Assembly: GCA_030068145.1 (NCBI GenBank)
Contig: JAPJBO010000144.1
Span: 248,001-312,000, forward strand
Length of the DNA stretch: 64,000 nt
Reading direction: 5' to 3'
Source of the DNA: Diplonema papillatum
Taxonomy: Eukaryota > Euglenozoa > Diplonemea > Diplonemida > Diplonemidae
The first letter of the stretch is position 1; each line of letters starts with the position of its first letter. Shown here piece by piece: positions 58,137 to 64,000 of the stretch. The translations under genes were made by a program, and so were the position numbers. The notes below the pieces were generated by a model, which did no database searches, was not told the DNA's origin, and saw only the letters and a list, made by a program, of their open reading frames with translations.

Positions 58137-59127
58137 TTAAGGTTACACTGTTTTTCAGGCAAATTAGGCTGGTTACATTGAGGTTACACTGTTTTAGACT
58201 CGGAATCTGCGGGTTACATTGAGGTTACACTGTTTTTCAGTCAAATTTGGCTGGTTACATTGAGGTTACACTGTGTTTCTGTCAAATTTGGCTGGTTACA
58301 TTGAGGGTACACTGTTTTTCAGTCAATTTAGGCTGGTTACATTGAGGTTACACTGTTTTTGACTCGGATTCTGCTGGTTACATTGAGGTTACACTGTTTT
58401 CAGTCAAATTTGGCTGGTTACATTGAGGGCACACTGTTTTTCAGTCAAATTAGGCTGGTTACATTGAGGTTACACTGTTTTTGACTCGGATTCTGCGGGT
58501 TACATTGAGGTTGCACTGTTTTTCAGTCAAATTTGGCTGGTTACATTAAGGTCACACTGTTTTTCAGTAAAATTTGAATGTTTTTCAGTCGAATTCGGCC
58601 GGGTACACTGTTTTTCAGGCAAATTAGGCTAGGGTACACTGTTTTTGACTCGGATTCTGCTATTTACATTGAGGGTACACTGTTTTTCAGTCAAATTAGG
58701 CTGGTTACATTGAGGTTACACTGTTTTTCAGTCAAATTTGAATGTTTTTCAGTCAAATTTGGCTGGTTACATTGAGGTTACACTGTTTTTGACTCGGATT
58801 CTGCGGGTTACATTGAGGTTGCACTGTTTTTCAGTCAAATTTGGCTGGTTACATTGAGGTTACACTGTTTTTCAGTAAAATTTGAATGTTTTTCAGTCGA
58901 ATTCGGCCGGTTACATTGAGGGTACACTGTTTTTCTGTCAAATTTGGCTGGTTACATTGAGGGTGCACTGTTTTTCAGTCAAATTTGGCTGGTTACATTG
59001 AGGGCACACTGTTTTTCAGTCAAATTAGGCTGGTTACATTGAGGTTACACTGTTTTTCAGTCGGATTCTGCTGGCTACATTGAGGTTACACTGTTTTTCA
59101 GTCAAATTTGGCTGGGTACATTGAGGG
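58137..59127. repeat. 41-bp GGTTAC-containing tandem array
   Basis: The unit is 41 bp (for example 58,212 to 58,253): GGTTACATTGAGGTTACACT then GTTTTTCAGTCAAATTTGGC and T. A variant has GACTCGGATTCTGC in place of the TCAGTC segment. Each unit carries two GGTTAC boxes, the reverse complement of the GTAACC box of the adjoining arrays, so box orientation flips at about 58,137. Units are more diverged than in the 71-bp arrays. Confidence 0.93.
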
Positions 59128-59260
59128 CAGTTGCGTTTCCGCGTTGGTGTTGTTGCTTCGCTTTTGGACTCCTTCTTCGACTTTGCACGGTCCCAACGTC
59201 CTGGTCTGCCCTTGGCACGTCTTGCGCTCAGTCTGCGCAGTTCGTCTCTCCTGCTTGACT

Positions 59261-59886
59261 TCATGCTTCCATCGAGCCTGCTTGCGCTCCCATCCCGACG
59301 GGTATTGCGTCTGCGGTCGAAAACTGCCATTCAGTGTTGCAGCTTTGCGGAGCTCCGGCTCGCACCTTGTCGCCGGCCTTCTTCGCCGTCTGCTCTTGTG
59401 CGGCGGCTTCGTAGGCGCGCATCACAGCTTCAAACGGCTGGTTTGCTATTTGTGGTCTCTTGTTGAGTCTGGCCATGTTCCCGCCTCCGAGAGACGTCAG
59501 GACGTTGACTTGCATCTCAAGCGCCGGGTGCATCGGCGTCTGCACGATACTCGTCAGCCGTCGCATCGCGCTCTTCATCGCGTACGATTTCGAGGTCGCC
59601 GAGTCCCGATACTCGGCTGTCGCTCGTCTCTGAACCTCATCCATCGCGCGATTCGAAAGAGCATCGGCGTCGATATTCTGCTCGCGCGGCACGTGCTCCA
59701 ACTTGATGTCGGTGCCTTTCTGCCGCAGTTCCGCCACCTCTGCCTGCGCCCTCGTCTTGTACGGTCGCCGAGCTTCGGAACAGCGCGCGTTTCCTGTCAT
59801 CTGGTCAACGACAACTCCGCTGTCCCCCCGAACAACCAGCTCTCCGCTCAGCCCTGGCTGGTCCGCCAACGCAGCTACCTCATCGC
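59261..59886 (-). pseudogene. Truncated RNase H domain coding fragment
   Basis: On the minus strand the frame reads GLSGELVVRGDSGVVVDQM and then LEHVPREQNIDADALSNRA, the second half of a type I RNase H domain of the plant/retroelement kind (GDS...V.Q and VPREQN..ADALSN). The first half, with the initial DGS and GLU motifs, is missing. Upstream, the same frame runs into 84-bp tandem repeats and is cut by in-frame TGA codons. A 120-residue tail of unknown type follows the domain. It is either a decayed cellular RNase H gene or the C-terminal end of another retroelement. Confidence 0.6.
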
Positions 59887-60090
59887 CTGGGCAGCAGCCG
59901 AAAGCTCAAAGCACCCCTTCCGCGGGTGCTCGATCACAAGTTGCCCCGGCTGCCAAAGCATCTACCGCGTCGCAGCCCATCGCCACCCTAAGAAGCACCC
60001 CTTCCGCGGGTGCTCGTTCACGAGTTACCCCAGCCGCCAACGCAGCTACGTCGTCGCCTGCCATCACTGCTCAATCAAGACCTGCCCCTT
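59840..60090. repeat. 84-bp tandem repeat upstream of the RNase H fragment
   Basis: GCACCCCTTCCGCGGGTGCT recurs at 59,911 and 59,995, 84 bp apart, and CCGCCAACGCAGCTAC recurs near 59,860 and 60,030. The period is a multiple of three; one minus frame reads ERAPAEGVL repeatedly and one plus frame reads an Ala/Ser/Pro-rich repeat (STPSAGARS). A plus-strand frame continues past one TAG (60,147-60,149) to about 60,374. Which strand, if either, was coding is unclear. Confidence 0.6.
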
Positions 60091-60621
60091 CTCGGCCAAG
60101 AGGGTCCATATCAGCCTCTGCAGCGCCGTCTGCCGTAGCAGCTCCATAGCAGCCTGCATCTGCTTCGCCTATTCTGCTCCCTGTTGTTACGGCTTCAGCG
60201 AAATTTCATTTTTTTGGTAAAAACAAAGACGGCTTGCTTGCTAGGACTTTTCACTTTGGTTCTCACCCTGACCTGGAACTGGGGAAAACTGAAAGCACAG
60301 CTTCGGAGTTTCTTTCCTTGTCTTGCCATTCGGGACGTTGTCCGCAAGCATACTCTGCGTCTGATGATAGATAATGTTGAATATTCCGGCTATCCCATAC
60401 GAGTTGAAGGTTCGGAGGGGTAACTTGCGGGGAATGATTGTATTTTGATATTCCCGCAAATATATGCCACATACTGTAATATATTGTATAGTCCGAGACT
60501 AGAGGTATGCTAATAGCTCTATCGAGCCAACCCCACTTTTTAGGGGGTCTGCGGGCGAAGCCCGGGGGCACTTTTTTATAGTGTCGTTTCGTAAAGGGTC
60601 TCCTTAGGAAGTTTTCCCCCC

Positions 60622-60711
60622 TTGGAACTGGTACCGTAATGGCAGAGTGAACGGTGCACGTCTTCGGGGCTTGAAGACCCCGGTTCGAACCCGGCCGAGG
60701 ACACTTTTCCG
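60622..60711 (+). repeat. tRNA-like pol III promoter boxes (possible SINE head)
   Basis: TGGCAGAGTGAACGG resembles a pol III A box and GGTTCGAACCC about 35 nt later is a perfect B box. A TCTTC/GAAGA hairpin lies between them. A complete tRNA cannot be folded: there is no 5' acceptor partner for CGAGGAC, and the anticodon loop lacks U33. A tRNA-derived SINE or tRNA relic is the likeliest reading. Confidence 0.45.
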
Positions 60712-60884
60712 GTCGATAATGATTTTTCGGGGTTTGTTGGTTTTCAGGTCTAATGTGCCCTTTACTTTAACTGCTGCCTCTAGTCTCGCTGGGCGCCGGT
60801 CTTTACCGGCGCAAATGTACTTTTCGGGACAACCACTAGAAGCACTGGGTTTCCGAAGATCAACGCGAAAAAACGCCGAAGGCG

Positions 60885-61050
60885 TACCTTGGCGTACCGT
60901 ACCGTCCGGCCGGGGGGCTTGGCCCCCCGGACCCCCCATTCTTCAAACTTTCACAAAATCCGTGAGGTGGGCCTCGAATTCTTCTAAGTACAAACGCTGG
61001 TGTCCTGGACAAGCCACCCCCCCCAGGAAACATAAAACCCAAAACCCAGA
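60885..61050 (-). repeat. G/C-hairpin dispersed repeat, second copy
   Basis: Contains GTACCGTACCGTCCGGCCGG, a C/G-rich hairpin (GGGGGGCTTGGCCCCCCGG) and, about 110 bp on, GGAAACATAAAACCCAAAAC. The G/C block is the reverse complement of that near 45,085-45,135, and the AAACATAAAACCC phrase matches that near 44,929, so the two loci share a short dispersed element in rearranged order. Confidence 0.6.
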
Positions 61051-61699
61051 CGGGCCAGATTCAGTTTCCACCCCTGCCCCCCCCCCTTTTGGCATCGACT
61101 CATATGGAAAGCTGGGTCCTCTGTATTCTACCACATGCCTGTGGGGGTGGTTAACTTTTTACCAAGAAAGTGATTTCTAAGTGTGGTTGCGGAGCTGCAA
61201 CCAAGGACCCCCCAGTGTAGCATAGCGCAGCCCAGCAAAGCCGAATTGTCTCGTTCGTGTCTCGATCATAAAGGAAAAGGCGTGTCAAGTGTACGGCAGG
61301 GAACTTCAAGTTAAAACAACGTAAGCTACAAACGGGGTACTACAGGCCTACAATACTAGCCTCAAAAAGGGGCACTGGATGTGCAACAAGCAGGGTTCTT
61401 CTTGTAAGGACAACTGCTGCTGTATCAAAGTATAACGAAGCTCTTGCAAACTTGAGCTGCGTAGGGCGCACATTTGCATAGCCACAACCAAGTACTCCCT
61501 CAAAAGAGTCAACGAAGTCCGCTGTAACTGGCTTATTCCACTGAAAGTGGACGCCAAGAACAAGCAAGCTGGCTCCCCGGGCCCGGCCCCCTTCAGTGGC
61601 TGGTCCCCCAGTGCTGGCCACTCACGGCGGCCCCCCGACAGTTTTCTTTTTCTTTTTGGAGCGTGGGGGTTACCCCCACGTAAGACCCCCCTTATAAAT

Positions 61700-61750
61700 C
61701 ACTGCTGTGTTTGACTGTCACGTTCCTGGACCAGGAGCCGCCATTTTTCT
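61700..61750 (+). mobile_element. SINE-like dispersed repeat, 3' fragment (copy d)
   Basis: Matches the reverse complement of about 8,395-8,440: TGCTGTGTTTGACTGTCACG, TTCCTGGACCAGGAG, then a T-rich end. Only the 3' portion is present, consistent with a 5'-truncated retroposed copy. Confidence 0.6.
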
Positions 61751-62421
61751 TGAGTGGGATAAACACGCAGTCTTTTTCCCTCCGAGGTTTTATGTCGAGC
61801 GGGCGGTGCCCACGGCACACGGCACCAAGCATTGAGTTCTTTTAAGTACATGAACCACATGGATTAGCATGCACCAAGCATTCATGCGGAGCTCGTGTAA
61901 CAGCCAGCGCACACCTATCAGGCTGCCACACAAACCCACATCATCGCGCACACATGTATCAGGTTACCACACAACGCGCATACACCCTCTCCGGTAGCTT
62001 CGGTCCACTGACCTCCGCGGCCTTTGAAAAGCTCTTCGATGAGTCGGCTTGCACGACCAGGCAGTCGGGATTGCCGGGGCAGGTCTGCATGTGAGGAAAA
62101 GACAAAAACGGACAAAGAACCACCTGCTCTCTGCGTCTGCTGTCTTCCGCTGCAAATGGAATCCAGCTGGTTACACTACAGCATTTCGCTTCATCAGTGG
62201 TGGCAAGAGAATGTGACTTCACCCAGTGCCCTGGATGTCAACACTGAGAGATCAGGTCAAGTACAGCTGCCTGTGACTCTTACTTGAGTGGACCAATTCT
62301 ATCTTTACTTTGTATCTGTACAAAAGCAGAATAGTCTGACTTCGTGCAGGTATCCAATGCAGCTGCTCCCTCGTGGGGTTGACGTCTTCTGTTTCGTGCT
62401 TCGGCAGCTTACCGACTACTA

Positions 62422-62481
62422 CTACTTGTGCAGTCTATCGACACCGATTGTTGCTGCATACTAAGTTCAAACTACTACTAC
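62422..62481 (+). repeat. Dispersed repeat, copy 2 (first copy near 18,104)
   Basis: ACTTGTGCAGTCTATCG, ATTGTTGCTGCATA and TTCAAACTACTACTACT in the same order and spacing as at 18,104-18,163. It lies about 180 bp upstream of the acceptor of WDR70 exon 3. Confidence 0.7.
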
Positions 62482-62658
62482 TAGAGCTTGTCAGCTTTGA
62501 ACTGTGAGCAAGCTTGCGCTGACCACGCTGGCCACATGTTGCACGCCCTCATGCATTTACCGCTGTCGGGTAAAAAGGACGGAGGGTACCAGCCCCACAG
62601 CTTGTGATGTTCTCCCCCTCGTGCGCATTTTCAGCAGTATTTCCATTTCCTTTCACAG

Positions 62659-63253
62659 GTACATAGCAACCCGAGGAACAGATGACACCGTGAAACTGTG
62701 GGATGTTCGCAATATCTCACGTTCCGTGGCAGAAAGGGGTGGCCTCGAAGCGTATTTCGACAACACGAGCATCATCTTTGGTCACGGCGACAATGTAATT
62801 GCAACCGGCACCGGTGCTGACCCCAGAAAGGGTGAGAAAGGCCGTCTGGTACTCATGAATGCACAAACCCTCGAACCACTGGCAGATCTCCCTGTAGGTA
62901 CAGGGTCTGTTTGCAGAATCGCCTGGCCGTCGATGCTGAATCAAATCTTTGTGACCTCCCAGGATGGCGGGTGCCACATCTTCTACAACCCCATCACATC
63001 AATGAAAGGAGCGCTGCTCGCTGTAAACAAGCACAAGAAGTACGACGGAACAGAGTGCCAGTCTGGGGGGCAGGTCTTCTCGTTGTCGTCGGCGAAAGAC
63101 GTTAAAGAAGCATATCAGCAAGCTCAGGCGAAGCGTACATCAACAAAGACACACCAAAAAGCGCCAACATCAAGACCAGATGCTGCAGGCCCACCTCCAC
63201 CGGGTGCGATGAAGCCCTTGAGTGCCCACGCAGCGTATGCAAATCATCACTGA
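62659..63253 (+). CDS. WDR70: WDR70 WD40 protein, terminal exon 3
   Basis: The acceptor TTTCACAG at 62,651-62,658 is followed by G TAC ATA GCA, which completes the arginine codon split at 35,274 and reads R-YIATRGTDDTVKLWDVRN. In WDR70 this blade follows directly on the one encoded at the end of exon 2, so no intervening exon is required. Later blades include HGDNVIATGTGADPRKGEKG and CRIAWPSMLNQIFVTSQDGG. The tail YNPITSMKGALLAV is followed by a KHKKYDG segment, as expected for the family, then a low-complexity Pro/Ala end and a TGA at 63,251-63,253. The three exons sum to exactly 507 codons. The phase match and domain continuity are strong evidence that this is the same gene despite the 27.4-kb separation. 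Confidence 0.87.
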
Positions 63254-64000
63254 AACTCCATGTCTTTTACTGCCCCCCCGGGGGTACCCCCCTTTTTGGG
63301 TGTTATACACCCCGGACTTCAGCAGCCATAAACTAAGTCAATGCGGGAGTGAAAGAGTGCGGGAGTGCCACTCCCGCCTTGAGGGTCCCACTCCTGCATT
63401 GAGGGAGTGCCACTCTCCATTGAGGGACCGCATTGAGGGGGTCCCACTCCCCGTATTGAGGGAGTGAGGCCGACCGCACAAACGACCGCAAAACCACTCC
63501 CGCAATCCGGAGTGGTGTAGGATTTCTAGAATCAAGTTTCCGAATCTAGAGGTCACGTTAAGTTCAAAATTCTCAACATGAGCTCTCTAGCGAACTACCT
63601 CGCTTACCAGAAGTTCCGCGGTGACGAGGTTTTCGGTTTTGGAGGGGACACGTGGTGTATTCGTTAGGGTGCTGAGGAATGCGTTAGAGAACACAATACC
63701 AACCCGAGTCCAACCGGGTAAACAGCGAGACCAAGGAATCTCTGTATGTAGCTCGCCAAGACTTGAGCACGTGACGACTGCACCATGCCATGCGGAACCC
63801 AAAGCTTCTACTTTAGGTACCTGACATTACCGATAGAGGGATCCTAGTTTCGGATCTTCCCTCCCAGGTGGGGTTGAGCAACATGCGGAAAAAAAAAGAG
63901 TTGCACAAAAAGGTCGTCCGAATCTGCTTGCACAACGAACTACGAGGCGGAGTATTTCGCCTCGGAAAACGCCGGCACAGAACCTCAAAGTCTCAGGGGG
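63254..64000. other. 3' flank of WDR70 with short GAGTG/CACTC repeats
   Basis: Between about 63,340 and 63,475 a degenerate series of GGGAGTG, CCACTCCC and ATTGAGGG motifs recurs in both orientations and could form hairpins. The remaining sequence to the window end shows no gene I can identify. Confidence 0.55.

Larger units (their letters stand above)
35275..62658 (+). other. Giant intron 2 of WDR70 (about 27.4 kb) packed with mobile elements
   Basis: The intron is bounded by GTACAC at 35,275 and TTTCACAG ending at 62,658. Both flanking exons are in phase 2 and encode adjacent WD40 segments. It houses a fold-back element, an RT-ubiquitin-protease element, three tyrosine-recombinase retroelements, two families of GTAACC/GGTTAC minisatellite, an RNase H fragment and several short repeats. 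Whether it is efficiently spliced is unknown. An assembly join between unlinked contigs is the main alternative. Confidence 0.75.
61051..62658. other. Distal part of WDR70 intron 2, no gene
   Basis: No recognisable coding sequence. It includes a fragment of the SINE-like family at about 61,700-61,750 (TTGACTGTCACGTTCCTGGA then CCAGGAG), a copy of the 60-bp dispersed repeat at 62,422-62,481, and the polypyrimidine tract and acceptor of exon 3 just before 62,659. Confidence 0.6.

Noticed and set aside
45254..59127. CRISPR array
   Set aside because: Repeats and spacers are both identical from unit to unit, and the context is eukaryotic. This is a minisatellite, not a repeat-spacer array.
60622..60711. 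Functional tRNA gene
   Set aside because: There is no pairing acceptor stem, a mismatch in the T stem and no U33 in the candidate anticodon loop. Only the A and B box resemblance stands.

Overview
This is nuclear DNA from a eukaryotic microbe. Three protein genes can be supported, two of them joined across GT-AG spliceosomal introns. Most of the rest is gene-poor sequence rich in homopolymer tracts, microsatellites and retroelements. The host cannot be named from the window. The divergent WDR70 and the long, tract-rich introns would suit an alveolate-like or other protist lineage, but this is inference only.

Layout. Positions 1-23,900 hold no gene I can recognise: an isolated 28S rRNA fragment (about 4,813-5,035), copies of a short interspersed repeat, a 75-bp tandem repeat and a few possible small exons. 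At 23,933-24,733 is an intronless trans-aconitate-methyltransferase-like gene. At 28,251-32,878 is a three-exon inositol polyphosphate 5-phosphatase whose second intron carries about 267 near-perfect CAA triplets. From 34,127 to 63,253 runs a WDR70 homologue. Its exons 1-2 end at 35,274 and exon 3 starts at 62,659, so intron 2 is about 27.4 kb and contains every large mobile element in the window.

Inside that intron, in order, are: a SINE-like copy; a 1.6-kb fold-back inverted repeat; a reverse transcriptase of the Penelope-like 'GIPMG' type fused in one frame to a ubiquitin-specific protease domain and a C2HC finger; a tyrosine-recombinase (YR) retroelement with a PHD-like finger in its first ORF (E1); a 71-bp higher-order minisatellite made of GTAACC boxes; two more YR retroelements (E2 minus, E3 plus), each inserted cleanly into that minisatellite; a second GGTTAC-containing 41-bp array in the opposite orientation; a truncated RNase H coding fragment; and short dispersed repeats.

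The three YR elements have the order gag-like, YR, RT-RNase H, which I associate with the VIPER group of trypanosomatids rather than with DIRS/Ngaro/PAT elements, where YR is last. In all three the gag-like ORF is followed in the same frame by the YR coding region after a single UGA, while the RT-RNase H frame stays open right across the YR gene. E2 and E3 keep complete split direct repeats (A1-ORFs-B1A2-B2), and removing either element rebuilds an uninterrupted minisatellite. The two strongest leads are the RT-deubiquitinase fusion and this minisatellite-targeted YR retroelement system.
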